Assembly: GCA_965544035.1 (NCBI GenBank)
Contig: CBEULR010000004.1
Location: 100,039 to 164,038 of the forward strand
Length of the DNA: 64,000 nt
From: CBEULR01 sp965544035
GTDB lineage: Bacteria; Bacillota; Desulfotomaculia; Desulfotomaculales; Desulforudaceae
Direction of reading: 5' to 3'
The notes below the pieces were generated by a model. The model was not told where the DNA came from. It worked only from the letters and a program-made list of their open reading frames with translations, and made no database searches. The position numbers and the translations under genes are program-made. This document shows, in pieces, positions 30,621 through 39,183 of the stretch (positions within the stretch are counted from its first letter, which is position 1; every line of letters begins with the position of its first letter).

Positions 30621-32045
30621 TTAGGCTTTTGCTTCTTCTAAGATCTCCTTACCTCTCTCCACGGCTTCCTCGATGGTGCCGACCATATAGAAGGCATCCT
30701 CGGGGAGGTCGTCATGCTTCCCGTCCAGGATCTCCTTGAACCCACGGATGGTGTCCTTCAGGGAAACGAACCGGCCGGGCCGTCCGGTGAAGGCCTCGGC
30801 CACGTGGAACGGCTGCGAGAGGAAACGCTGCAGCTTCCGCGCCCGGGCCACGACCAGTTTGTCTTCTTCAGAAAGTTCTTCCATACCCAGGATGGCGATG
30901 ATGTCCTGCAGTTCCTTGTAGCGCTGCAGAACCTTCTGCACGCCACGGGCCACCTGGTAGTGCTCGGCACCCACGATGTTCGGGTCGAGAATCCGCGAGA
31001 CCGAGTCCAGCGGGTCCACCGCGGGGTAGATGCCCAGCTCGGCAATCTGCCGGGACAGAACGACGGTGCCGTCCAAGTGCGCGAAGGTGTTCGCCGGGGC
31101 GGGGTCGGTCAAGTCGTCGGCGGGCACGTATACGGCCTGCACCGAGGTGATCGAACCCTTCACGGTCGAAGTAATACGCTCCTGGAGCTGACCCATCTCA
31201 GTGGCCAGGGTGGGCTGATAACCCACGGCCGAGGGCATCCGGCCGAGAAGCGCCGAAACCTCGGAACCGGCCTGGGTGAAACGGAACATGTTGTCGATGA
31301 AGAGGAGCACGTCGGCACCTTCCTCATCGCGGAAGTACTCGGCCAGGCACAGACCGGTCAGTGCGATCCGGAGACGGCATCCCGGCGGCTCGTTCATCTG
31401 GCCGAACACCATCATCGTCTTGTCCAGAACGCCGGACTCGGTCATTTCTTCGAGGAGCTCGGCACCCTCACGGGTACGCTCACCCACGCCGGCGAACACG
31501 GAGATACCGCCGTGCTGCTTGGCGATGTTGTTGATGAGCTCCATAACGATAACGGTCTTGCCCACGCCGGCGCCGCCGAACATACCAACCTTGCCGCCCT
31601 TCATAAAGGGCACCAGCAGGTCGATAACCTTCAGGCCGGTTTCGAGCTGCTCAACCTGGGTCGACTGGTCGACCAGCGGCGGAGCGGGCCGGTGAAGCGG
31701 ATAGTAAGTATCGCTCTTCACTTCGCCCTTACCGTCAATGGGCTGGCCCAGAACGTCCAGCAGGCGTCCCAAAACCGGACGGCCAACGGGGATCATAATC
31801 GGGTTGCCCGTATCCACAGCCTTCATCCCGCGGGTGAGGCCGTCGGTGGTCGACATCGCAATCGTCCGGGCCACGTTATTGCCCAGGTGCTGTGCCACCT
31901 CGAGCGTCAGGTCGATCTTCCGTCCGAAGACGTCTTCCTCTTCGCTCGTAATCTTGACGGCGTTGTAAATCTCCGGAACCTGTCCGGGAGGGAACCGGAT
32001 GTCCACAACAACGCCGATAATCTGTACAACTTCACCTACATTCAT
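30621..32045 (-). CDS. atpD: ATP synthase beta subunit
   Basis: 474 residues, full length. Catalytic site elements are present: Walker A GGAGVGKT, the catalytic Glu in GERTREG, Walker B VLLFIDNMFRFTQAGSEVSA and the DELSEED-like region (GMEELSEEDKL). This subunit carries the catalytic nucleotide sites of F1. It starts 18 bp after atpG. Confidence 0.98.
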   Translation of the reverse strand: MNVGEVVQIIGVVVDIRFPPGQVPEIYNAVKITSEEEDVFGRKIDLTLEVAQHLGNNVARTIAMSTTDGLTRGMKAVDTGNPIMIPVGRPVLGRLLDVLGQPIDGKGEVKSDTYYPLHRPAPPLVDQSTQVEQLETGLKVIDLLVPFMKGGKVGMFGGAGVGKTVIVMELINNIAKQHGGISVFAGVGERTREGAELLEEMTESGVLDKTMMVFGQMNEPPGCRLRIALTGLCLAEYFRDEEGADVLLFIDNMFRFTQAGSEVSALLGRMPSAVGYQPTLATEMGQLQERITSTVKGSITSVQAVYVPADDLTDPAPANTFAHLDGTVVLSRQIAELGIYPAVDPLDSVSRILDPNIVGAEHYQVARGVQKVLQRYKELQDIIAILGMEELSEEDKLVVARARKLQRFLSQPFHVAEAFTGRPGRFVSLKDTIRGFKEILDGKHDDLPEDAFYMVGTIEEAVERGKEILEEAKA

Positions 32046-32063
32046 CGTGTTCCCGAACCTCCT

Positions 32064-32936
32064 TTATTCCAGCGCAGATGCGCCGCCCACGATATCCAGA
32101 AGCTCCGTCGTGATGCTTTCCTGGCGCAACTTGTTCATTTCAAGCGTTACACGGTCGATCAGCTCTTCCGCGTTCTTGGTGGCGTTGTCCATGGCCATCA
32201 TCCGGGCGCTGTGCTCACTGGCCTTGGACTCGATCAAGCCTTGGAAAACGCTGTTCTGGACGTACTTCGGAAGCAGGAACTCCAAAACATCCTCGGCGGA
32301 CGGCTCAAAAAGGTAGGCCGCCTGACTCTTCTTGGCTCCGGCCTCTCCTTCACCCTCCTCCGCCTCGGGCGGCTCTACCGGCAGGAGCTTGACCACCGTC
32401 GGGACCTGAACCATAATGCTCTGGAACTTCGAGAAGATCAGATAGACGGCGTCGTACTCCTCTTCCTCGTACTTCTTGATCACAAAGTTGGCGATTTCAT
32501 TCGCCAGCTCAGGCTTGATGTCTTCACCCAGCCCGATGTACTCGGCATCGGTGGTCCACTCCTGGAAGCGGAAGTAGTTGCGGGCCTTGCGGCCCACGGC
32601 GACCAACGCCACATCGGACCACTTTGCGGTTTCCTTCGCGGTCAGGCGCAGGATGTTCGAGTTGAACCCCCCGCAGAGACCACGGTCCGCGGTAACCACG
32701 ACATAACACACTTTTTTCGGGTCACGAACGGCCAGCAGCGGATTTTTCACGTTGCGGGCACCCTGCGCAACCCGTCCCAGAACCTCATGCAGTTGACGGG
32801 CGTAAGGCCGGGCGGCGAGCACCTGTTCCTGGGCCTTGGACATCTTGGCCGTAGCCACGGCCTTCATCGCCTTGCAGATTTTCTGGGTGCTCTTAACACT
32901 CTTGATTTTGCGTCTCAAGTCACGTACAGACGCCAT
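32064..32936 (-). CDS. atpG: ATP synthase gamma subunit
   Basis: 290 residues. The long N-terminal helix (RDLRRKIKSVKSTQKICKAM) and C-terminal helix (ARMMAMDNATKNAEELIDRV, then TLEMNKLRQESITTEL) form the rotor coiled coil, with the Rossmann-like middle VTADRGLCGGFNSNILR. A Glu/Gly-rich insertion (PPEAEEGEGEAGAKKS) near 195-210 is longer than in many bacteria. It lies between atpA and atpD as usual. Confidence 0.97.
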   Translation of the reverse strand: MASVRDLRRKIKSVKSTQKICKAMKAVATAKMSKAQEQVLAARPYARQLHEVLGRVAQGARNVKNPLLAVRDPKKVCYVVVTADRGLCGGFNSNILRLTAKETAKWSDVALVAVGRKARNYFRFQEWTTDAEYIGLGEDIKPELANEIANFVIKKYEEEEYDAVYLIFSKFQSIMVQVPTVVKLLPVEPPEAEEGEGEAGAKKSQAAYLFEPSAEDVLEFLLPKYVQNSVFQGLIESKASEHSARMMAMDNATKNAEELIDRVTLEMNKLRQESITTELLDIVGGASALE

Positions 32937-32962
32937 ATCAACACCTCACCTTCATACGCCCG

Positions 32963-34486
32963 TTAGCTGATGCCGTGCTGTGACTTGAAGGTAGCCTTAA
33001 ACTCCTCGATGGCCTGACTCAGTTTGGCTTCAGTTTCCTCGGTAATTTCGAGCTTGGTCTTGATATCTTCGCCGATCGCGGCCTTTTCCGTCCGCATGAA
33101 CTTCAGGAATTCGGCCTCAAACGGACGCACCATATCGACCGGGAGATCGTCCAGGAAGCCTCTGACGCCGGCGAAAATAATCATAACCTGCTCTTCCAGC
33201 GGCATCGGAACATACTGGTCCTGTTTCAGAACCTCCAACATGCGCTCGCCGCGGATCAGCTTGGCGCGGGTGGCACGGTCCAGGTCGGAGCCGAACTGGG
33301 CGAAAGCAGCCAGCTCGTTGTACTGGGCCATCGCCAGACGCAGCTGGCCGGCAACCTGGCGCATGCACTTCCGCTGGGCTTTACCGCCCACACGGGAGAC
33401 CGAAAGACCGACGTTGACGGCCGGACGCTGGCCGGCGTTAAACAGGTCGGGCTCCAGGTAGATCTGACCGTCGGTGATCGAGATCACGTTGGTCGGAATG
33501 TAGGCCGACACGTCGCCCTGCTGGGTTTCAATAACCGGCAGTGCGGTGATCGAGCCGCCGCCCATCTTATCACTCAGCTTGGCCGAGCGCTCGAGCAGAC
33601 GGGAGTGCAGGTTGAACACGTCGCCCGGGAAGGCCTCACGTCCGGGCGGACGGCGCAAGAGCAGCGACAGCTCGCGGTAGGCGGCCGCCTGCTTGGTAAG
33701 GTCGTCGTAAACAATCAGGACGTCTTTGCCCTGCTCCATAAACTCCTCGCCCATCGCACAGCCGGCGAACGGGGCGATGTACAGGAGCGGCGACGGGTCG
33801 GAAGCGGTCGCGGAAACCACGATGGTGTGATCCATCGCGCCCTCATCGCGCAGCTTCTGCACCACGTTGGCCACGGTGGAGTTCTTCTGGCCGACGGCCA
33901 CGTAAATGCAGATGCAGTTCTGACCCTTCTGGTTGATGATGGCGTCCACGCCGATGGCCGTTTTACCGGTCTGGCGGTCGCCGAGGATCAGCTCACGCTG
34001 GCCGCGTCCGATCGGGATCATGGCGTCGACCGGCTTGATACCGGTCTGCAGCGGCGTGTTAACCGGGCCGCGGTAAATAACGCCGTAGGCGATTCTCTCA
34101 ATCGGCCGGAACTTATCGGATTTGATCGGGCCCTTGCCGTCCAGCGGCTGGCCGACCGGGTTCACTACACGTCCGATCAGGGCGTCACCCACCGGTACCG
34201 AGGCGATACGACCGGTGCGCTTGACAACGTCACCCTCTTTGATGTGCCGGTACGGACCGAGAATAACGACACCGATGTTATCCTCTTCCAGGTTGAGCGC
34301 CATCCCCAGAACTCCTTCCGGGAATTCGAGCAGCTCAGAGTACATACATTCTTCGAGCCCATACACCCGCGCGACGCCGTCACCGATCTGGATAACCGTA
34401 CCGACATCGGTGACTTCGACCTCGACCTCGTATTTCTCGATCTGTTGCCGGATGATGGAGCTAATTTCTTCAGGTCTCAGATTCAT
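32963..34486 (-). CDS. atpA: ATP synthase alpha subunit
   Basis: 507 residues, full length. Walker A GDRQTGKT, the arginine-finger region (ISITDGQIYLEPDLFNAGQR, then PAVNVGLSVSRVGGKAQ) and the C-terminal helical bundle are present. It holds the non-catalytic nucleotide sites and the arginine that completes the beta active site. It starts 15 bp after atpH. Confidence 0.98.
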   Translation of the reverse strand: MNLRPEEISSIIRQQIEKYEVEVEVTDVGTVIQIGDGVARVYGLEECMYSELLEFPEGVLGMALNLEEDNIGVVILGPYRHIKEGDVVKRTGRIASVPVGDALIGRVVNPVGQPLDGKGPIKSDKFRPIERIAYGVIYRGPVNTPLQTGIKPVDAMIPIGRGQRELILGDRQTGKTAIGVDAIINQKGQNCICIYVAVGQKNSTVANVVQKLRDEGAMDHTIVVSATASDPSPLLYIAPFAGCAMGEEFMEQGKDVLIVYDDLTKQAAAYRELSLLLRRPPGREAFPGDVFNLHSRLLERSAKLSDKMGGGSITALPVIETQQGDVSAYIPTNVISITDGQIYLEPDLFNAGQRPAVNVGLSVSRVGGKAQRKCMRQVAGQLRLAMAQYNELAAFAQFGSDLDRATRAKLIRGERMLEVLKQDQYVPMPLEEQVMIIFAGVRGFLDDLPVDMVRPFEAEFLKFMRTEKAAIGEDIKTKLEITEETEAKLSQAIEEFKATFKSQHGIS

Positions 34487-34501
34487 ATGCCTCTTTCACC
34501 C

Positions 34502-35050
34502 CTATCCAACTTGAGTTTCGCGGATGCGCTCTTTCACTCGTTCAAGCTGCCTCTTCACACTGGCGTCCACAATACGGTCTCCAAGCCGGATGACAAGGCC
34601 GCCGAGAATCTCGGGATCGGCCTGATACCGGACACGAATTTCTTTACCGGTCATCTTGGAAAGAGCCTGCATCAGGTTGACCCTGTGCACCGTCGGCAGT
34701 TCAACCGCCGAGGTCACTTCAACCTCTGCGATATTACGGGTCTGGTTGGCCAGGCCGATATAGGCCTCGGCAATGTCCTTAAGGTACGCTTCACGGTGGC
34801 GCTCCAAAATCACGCACAGGAAGTTGAACGTGGTCTTGGAGATCCGGTCTGCAAAGAGCTCCTTCATGATCTCCGTTTTCACACCGACCGGAACCTGAGG
34901 ATGGAACACAACCTGCTGAAATTCGCGCGACTCATCCAGGACCTGGATTATGCCGCGCAGTTCCTCCTCCACTTTGGCAATGCTGTCGGTGTCTTTGGCG
35001 ATGTCGAAAAGAGCCTGTGCATAACGGGTAGCTACTGCTCCTTTAATCAT
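34502..35050 (-). CDS. atpH: ATP synthase delta subunit
   Basis: 182 residues, typical length. The N-terminal helical domain (ATRYAQALFDIAKDTDSIAK) binds the tops of alpha, and the C-terminal domain has the motif DPEILGGLVIRLGDRIVDAS. It connects F1 to the b-subunit stator stalk. Its start overlaps the atpF stop by 4 bp (35047-35050), implying coupled translation. Confidence 0.97.
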   Translation of the reverse strand: MIKGAVATRYAQALFDIAKDTDSIAKVEEELRGIIQVLDESREFQQVVFHPQVPVGVKTEIMKELFADRISKTTFNFLCVILERHREAYLKDIAEAYIGLANQTRNIAEVEVTSAVELPTVHRVNLMQALSKMTGKEIRVRYQADPEILGGLVIRLGDRIVDASVKRQLERVKERIRETQVG

Positions 35051-35541
35051 TGCAGCTGACCCACCTCTTTAACGGCATCCTGGACCAGGTTGTGGTGTTC
35101 GTCCACAGTCAGGCCGCCCTTAATAACCTTGGCGGCCACGAGAACGGCCAGCGATGCCACTTGATCACGAAGCTCGACGACAGCCTTTTCCTTTTCACGC
35201 TGAATATCGGCGAGGGCACCCTCTTTCGCCTTCGCCGCTTCGGCCTTGGCGTTTTCAATAATTTCGGCGGCCTGTTCTTCGGCAGCCTTGGTGGCCCGTT
35301 CAACAATCGCTTTCGCTTCATCACGCGCGCGCTGCAGATCAGCTTCGTACTGCGCTCTAAACTTTTCGGCTTCCGCCTTCTGATTTTCGGCAATGGCGAT
35401 GTTGTCCGCGATGTACTTCTGCCTCTGTTCAATAATGTTCATCAGCGGCTTATAGGCAACCAGACGCAGAATGATCAGCGTGAGAATGAAGTGGAACATC
35501 TGCGCCAGCAGTGTGGCATTAAAGTCAAGGCTAATATTCAC
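35047..35541 (-). CDS. atpF: ATP synthase b subunit
   Basis: 164 residues from GTG 35539-35541, behind AAGGAGGAG. One N-terminal membrane helix (LLAQMFHFILTLIILRLVAY) is followed by a long charged coiled coil (NQKAEAEKFRAQYEADLQRA and on), the peripheral stalk. Only one b gene is present, so the stalk is a homodimer. The 157-bp gap to atpE contains two strong hairpins. Confidence 0.96.
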   Translation of the reverse strand: MNISLDFNATLLAQMFHFILTLIILRLVAYKPLMNIIEQRQKYIADNIAIAENQKAEAEKFRAQYEADLQRARDEAKAIVERATKAAEEQAAEIIENAKAEAAKAKEGALADIQREKEKAVVELRDQVASLAVLVAAKVIKGGLTVDEHHNLVQDAVKEVGQLQ

Positions 35542-35566
35542 CTACGGGCTCTCCTCCTTCCCATGG

Positions 35567-35656
35567 GAGACCGCTGATCGGCTCAGCGGCTCTCCTTAAC
35601 GATTTTGAGAGAGGGAAGTGTGCGGCAGGCTCCAGTCTTGGAAGCCGGAGCCTGCC
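35567..35656 (-). promoter_or_regulatory. Two hairpins between atpE and atpF
   Basis: Stem 1: GGCAGGCTCC (35624-35633) with GGAGCCTGCC (35647-35656), a perfect 10-bp stem without a T-run. Stem 2: CCGCTGA/TCAGCGG inside 35567-35594. In the transcript they follow atpE directly. They could stabilise the atpE end of the mRNA or slow polymerase so that more c subunit than b subunit is made. Confidence 0.6.
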
Positions 35657-35698
35657 ACAGACATTCTAGTCGGTTGACCAAAACACGTGGGGCCCCGA

Positions 35699-35929
35699 TT
35701 ACATCCGGCCCATCAGGATAAAGGCAACAACGATACCGATAATGGGGAGCGACTCAATCAGACCGACGGAGATGAACATCAGGGTCATTACGTTACCCCG
35801 GGCCTCCGGCTGACGGGCGATACCCTCGATTGCTCTACCGCAAGCGAGACCGTCACCAATAGCAGATCCGGCGGCCGACAAACCTGCGGCAAGACCCATT
35901 CCGATAGCAGCAGCGGCAGCAACTTCCAT
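35699..35929 (-). CDS. atpE: ATP synthase c subunit
   Basis: 76 residues: two membrane helices joined by the polar loop EGIARQPEARG. The ion-carrying Glu lies in GLIESLPIIGIV. Compared with sodium-type rings (for example Ilyobacter: Gln32, Glu65-Ser66-Thr67, Tyr70), here the Gln position is Asp (AIGDG), Thr67 is Leu and Tyr70 is Ile; only Ser66 remains. I infer proton coupling. The ESLPII stretch is close to the EALPII of thermophilic Bacillus proton-type rings. Hairpins downstream separate it from atpF. Confidence 0.96.
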   Translation of the reverse strand: MEVAAAAAIGMGLAAGLSAAGSAIGDGLACGRAIEGIARQPEARGNVMTLMFISVGLIESLPIIGIVVAFILMGRM

Positions 35930-35986
35930 TCTTCATTACCCTCCCTTCTAAAATTTCTAAAGTTTAAGGATGTTGAGTTCACAAAC

Positions 35987-36760
35987 CTAGTGATCCTCCA
36001 CTGCGACACCAATATAGGCCACAGTCAGGATGGTAAACACAAAAGCCTGGATAGCAGATACAAAGATTGAGAAGAGCAGCCAGATCACATTGGCGGTAAA
36101 TCCGCCCAATACCTGCGACCACCCGGTGATCAAACCAAGGAGCGCCAGGATCATAATTTCTTTACCCTTCATGTTGCCGAAAAGTCGGAAAGCCAGGGTG
36201 AGGGGTTTGGCCAAGTCCTCAATGATCACAATGGGCAGGAAGAACGGGTAGGGTTGGAGATAATGTTTGAAGTAGCTGGCGCCTTTGTACCTGATACCCA
36301 TGATAAAGATCATGGCGAAAGTAATCATGGCGAAAGCAAAGGTGGTTTGCGTATCCGCCGTCGGCGCCACACCGGTCGGCAGGAGACCAACCATATTGCA
36401 CATCAAAATGAATACGAAGAAGGTTACGACGAGCGTGAAAATCTTCGCGCCCTTCTTCGGATCGATCGTCTGATTGATCATCCCACGCCAGAAGTCAAAA
36501 AGCAGTTCAAACAACGCGGCCATCTTGCCCGGCCTTCTCACATCGGCTCCACGGGCGGCGATGACAAAAACCAAAATCGTCAGGGCCATCGCGATCCATG
36601 TAAAGAATACGGTGGCACCGTTGATGTCGATCGGGATATTCACCGACCCGATCATGATATCGCCCAGATGCCAAGGTTCCTCGGTAAACCCCCATATGTT
36701 CAAATCGTGGTGAACCTGTGTGATGAAATCGACTTCTTCGTGTCCATGCCCTGCTGCCAC
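35987..36760 (-). CDS. atpB: ATP synthase a subunit
   Basis: 257 residues from GTG 36758-36760, after GGGAGGTGA. Five or six membrane helices. The essential Arg lies in PLTLAFRLFGNMKGKEIMIL, and the C-terminal helix ends in LTVAYIGVAVEDH. It forms the proton half-channels against the c-ring. The N-terminus is rich in His and Glu (GHGHEEVDFITQVHHD). It follows atpI by 20 bp. Confidence 0.97.
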   Translation of the reverse strand: MAAGHGHEEVDFITQVHHDLNIWGFTEEPWHLGDIMIGSVNIPIDINGATVFFTWIAMALTILVFVIAARGADVRRPGKMAALFELLFDFWRGMINQTIDPKKGAKIFTLVVTFFVFILMCNMVGLLPTGVAPTADTQTTFAFAMITFAMIFIMGIRYKGASYFKHYLQPYPFFLPIVIIEDLAKPLTLAFRLFGNMKGKEIMILALLGLITGWSQVLGGFTANVIWLLFSIFVSAIQAFVFTILTVAYIGVAVEDH

Positions 36761-36780
36761 AGTCGTTTCACCTCCCTTCG

Positions 36781-37197
36781 CTAAATCTTAGCCCCGTTAT
36801 TCGCGCCCTGGTAAATCCATGAACGCATTATCCCGCCCAGGCTGAAGGTCAGCGGCACAAAAAAGCCCGCCGCCATTCCGAACAGATTGACCCATCCGGA
36901 AACGGTAGCGAACCAGAAGGCACCGATGATCAGAACCCAGCGGGAGGCAACACCCAGATGCATAAACATGCTCGCCTTGCGCGGATCCATAAGCACAATT
37001 CTGGCCATACCGTCAATGCGGAGGGCCAGCAGGAAAGCGTTGACAATACTCAAGACCAAACCGGCGACAAAGCCCAGCAGGAGCGAATTCGTCGGATCAA
37101 AAAAGAGCACGAGGCACGCGACGATGAGGACCACCAGGGTCTTTTTCAGCGTTCTCTCCACGTGGCTGTAAAATATCCGGCTGGACAAGTAATACAC
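36781..37197 (-). CDS. atpI: ATP synthase I-like membrane protein
   Basis: 138 residues with four membrane helices (TLLVVLIVACLVLFF-like first helix, LLLGFVAGLVLSIVNAFLLA, WVLIIGAFWFATVSGW, LFGMAAGFFVPLTFSLGG). It fits the ATP-synt_I family, which helps c-ring assembly or magnesium supply in some bacteria and often precedes atpB. It is separated from atpZ by 5 bp. The N-terminal sequence (YYLSSRIFYSHVERTLKK) is lineage-specific. Confidence 0.85.
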   Translation of the reverse strand: MYYLSSRIFYSHVERTLKKTLVVLIVACLVLFFDPTNSLLLGFVAGLVLSIVNAFLLALRIDGMARIVLMDPRKASMFMHLGVASRWVLIIGAFWFATVSGWVNLFGMAAGFFVPLTFSLGGIMRSWIYQGANNGAKI

Positions 37198-37202
37198 GCC
37201 TC

Positions 37203-37430
37203 CTATTTAAACCAACGGGACACTAATCGATAAACACTTGAAACAGCCGCCGCCAGACCCAGCAATAGGCCGGTCAGCATGAGCCAGGGATCGGTTCCGA
37301 AGTATGAATCCAAAAACCGTCCTCCCCACAGACCGAGCAGCACGGCAACAGCAAACTGAATCGCGATGGTAGAGCCCAGAGTAAACGCCCGCATTCCTTT
37401 GTGGAGGCTGCCGTTTTTCTTGTCATTCAC
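37203..37430 (-). CDS. atpZ: AtpZ-like F0F1-ATPase accessory membrane protein
   Basis: 75 residues, two membrane helices (LGSTIAIQFAVAVLLGLWGG, then WLMLTGLLLGLAAAVSSVYR), with the GRFLDSYFGTDPW motif of the AtpZ family. These proteins associate with AtpI and are proposed to carry magnesium or calcium. It is the first gene of the atp operon. Confidence 0.88.
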   Translation of the reverse strand: MNDKKNGSLHKGMRAFTLGSTIAIQFAVAVLLGLWGGRFLDSYFGTDPWLMLTGLLLGLAAAVSSVYRLVSRWFK

Positions 37431-37745
37431 CGCGTCCGCCTCCCAAATGGGCCCGCCGATAGTGGCACAAAATAAAACCAGATAATGAAGAGAAGGTACT
37501 ACCTGGCCACATTTTTTACAGTATACTTTCTACGGATTTGCGTTTATTCCTTCCGACCTCGTCACCTTTTTGGGGTATTTGTGAAAGATTTTTTATCTAA
37601 TTGTCAATGATTGGGTCGACTTGTCTCCCGGATGACAGAAATAACTCCTGATACAGCAGCCTTAGGTCGACCGGCGACAGACTGCGCGAAACCCAGAAAC
37701 TGCTGCGGTTATTAGGCTTACAGGGGATTTCGATGTGCGGATCAA
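37431..37745 (-). other. Non-coding region upstream of the atp operon
   Basis: 315 bp between the wecB stop and atpZ. It must hold the atp promoter, but I see only partial matches on the minus strand: TATACT at 37525-37520 with no good -35, and TTGACA at 37607-37602 with no good -10. An A/T-rich tract lies at 37585-37600. No terminator for wecB is obvious. Confidence 0.4.
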
Positions 37746-38921
37746 TTACTCCTGCCGGGCGGCCGGAAATAGTGCTTGTGGTAACAAGTAGGGGGTGGGG
37801 GCCTCGGCCAGACCCAGGTGGTGCGCCAGACCCTGCACGCTGCGGCGGGCGGCCCGCCCGTCACCGTAAGGATTGACGGCCTCGGCCATCTCCCGGTAGG
37901 CCGCCGGATCGGACAGCAGCCGGTCGGCGGCGGCGAACACGGCCTGCTCGTCGGCCCCGACCATGCGAACCGTTCCGGCGGCCACCGCTTCGGGCCGCTC
38001 GGTGGTGTCGCGCAGAACCAGTACCGGCTTGCCCAGGCTCGGTGCTTCCTCCTGCAGTCCGCCGGAATCGGTGAGCACCAGGTGGGCGCGCTTCATCAGG
38101 TTCACAAAGGGCAGGTAGGGCAGCGGCTCGGTCAGGACGACGCGGTCGCAGCCGCCCAGTTCGGCCTCGACCACCCGGCGGACGGCCGGGTTTTTGTGTA
38201 CGGGAAAGACGACCAGCGTATCGGGATACCGCTTCAGCAGCGCCTTCAGCGCCCGGTACACTCCGGCCAGAGGTGCGCCGAGGTTTTCACGCCGGTGAGT
38301 GGTCACCAGCAGGATGCGCCGGCCGGACTCTTCCACGCGCGCCAGCTCCGGATCCTCGAACCGGAAGGGACGGGCGGCCGTTTCCAGCAGAGCGTCGATC
38401 ACGGTGTTCCCGGTGACGTAAATGCGGGCCGGGTCGACGCCTTCGGCCAGCAGGTTATCCCTGGCCCCGGCGGTCGGGGCGAGATGGACATCGGTCAGCA
38501 CCCCGGTGAGCTGCCGGTTGATCTCCTCCGGGAAGGGGGAATACTTGTTCCGGGTGCGCAGCCCGGCTTCGACGTGCGCCACGGGGATCTGCAGGTAGAA
38601 GGCGGCCAGCGCCCCGGCGAAGGTGGTCGAGGTGTCGCCGTGCACCAGCACGGCCTCGGGCCGCTCGGCCTCAAAGACCGCCCCGAGCCCGGTCAGCACC
38701 CGGGAGGTGATGTCGAAGAGGGTCTGTCCGGGCTGCATGATGTTGAGGTCGTGGGCAGGGGTGATCTCGAACAGATCGAGAACCTGGTCGAGCATTTCCC
38801 GGTGCTGGGCGGTGACCACAACCCGGGGGTCGAACCAGGGCGAACGTTCGAGTTCTTTGACCACCGGGGCCATCTTGATGGCCTCGGGCCGGGTGCCGAA
38901 TACGACGCAGACTTTCTTCAT
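37746..38921 (-). CDS. wecB: UDP-N-acetylglucosamine 2-epimerase (non-hydrolysing)
   Basis: 391 residues from ATG 38919-38921, after GGAG; a longer in-frame start (39017) would lie inside a repeat element. The start KKVCVVFGTRPEAIKMAPVV is the family signature, with VLVHGDTSTTFAGALAAFYL, HVEAGLRTRNKYSPFPEEIN, VLTDSGGLQEEAPSLGKPVL and TERPEA. It interconverts UDP-GlcNAc and UDP-ManNAc, the precursor for teichoic acid linkage units and for the pyruvylated wall polymer bound by SLH domains. A wecB gene upstream of atp is conserved in clostridia. It stands alone. Confidence 0.95.
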   Translation of the reverse strand: MKKVCVVFGTRPEAIKMAPVVKELERSPWFDPRVVVTAQHREMLDQVLDLFEITPAHDLNIMQPGQTLFDITSRVLTGLGAVFEAERPEAVLVHGDTSTTFAGALAAFYLQIPVAHVEAGLRTRNKYSPFPEEINRQLTGVLTDVHLAPTAGARDNLLAEGVDPARIYVTGNTVIDALLETAARPFRFEDPELARVEESGRRILLVTTHRRENLGAPLAGVYRALKALLKRYPDTLVVFPVHKNPAVRRVVEAELGGCDRVVLTEPLPYLPFVNLMKRAHLVLTDSGGLQEEAPSLGKPVLVLRDTTERPEAVAAGTVRMVGADEQAVFAAADRLLSDPAAYREMAEAVNPYGDGRAARRSVQGLAHHLGLAEAPTPYLLPQALFPAARQE

Positions 38922-38943
38922 AATCGCTCCATATCGTGAATAA

Positions 38944-39154
38944 GCGCTTCGACATTGCCTCCGCAAACATGTCGTTGCTGCGGAATCTGCTCGTTCGGCA
39001 CGGGCGTCGCCCGGCACTCAATCTATATTACTTATTTTTCAATGTAGAGCCATATTATTGCATACAGATTGAGTGCCGGGTCGACGCTTTTCCGTGCCTC
39101 ACTGCGCATTTTTGATTCATACTCCAACTGTTTGCTCCGGCAATGCCCTCAGCG
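38944..39154. repeat. Long palindromic repeat, family 1, copy 1
   Basis: About 211 bp just upstream of wecB. An inner inverted repeat, CCCGGCACTCAATCTATAT (39010-39028) with ATACAGATTGAGTGCCGGG (39062-39080), is flanked by arms that also pair imperfectly (CGGCACGGGCGTCG with CGACGCTTTTCCGTGCC). The second copy is at 50189-50420. It is non-coding and carries no transposase. Confidence 0.75.
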
Positions 39155-39183
39155 CACCGAGGCTTGAATGATCTATCTACGGT

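Noticed and set aside
30714..32966. 750-codon plus-strand frame across atpD and atpG
   Set aside because: Antisense of highly conserved ATP synthase genes.
37520..37607. A sigma-A promoter for the atp operon
   Set aside because: TTGACA and TATACT are both present but about 75 bp apart, and neither has a good partner box at 16-18 bp.
38922..39017. N-terminal extension of wecB
   Set aside because: The extension is translated repeat DNA; the family-typical start KKVCVVFGTRPEAIK has its own GGAG site.
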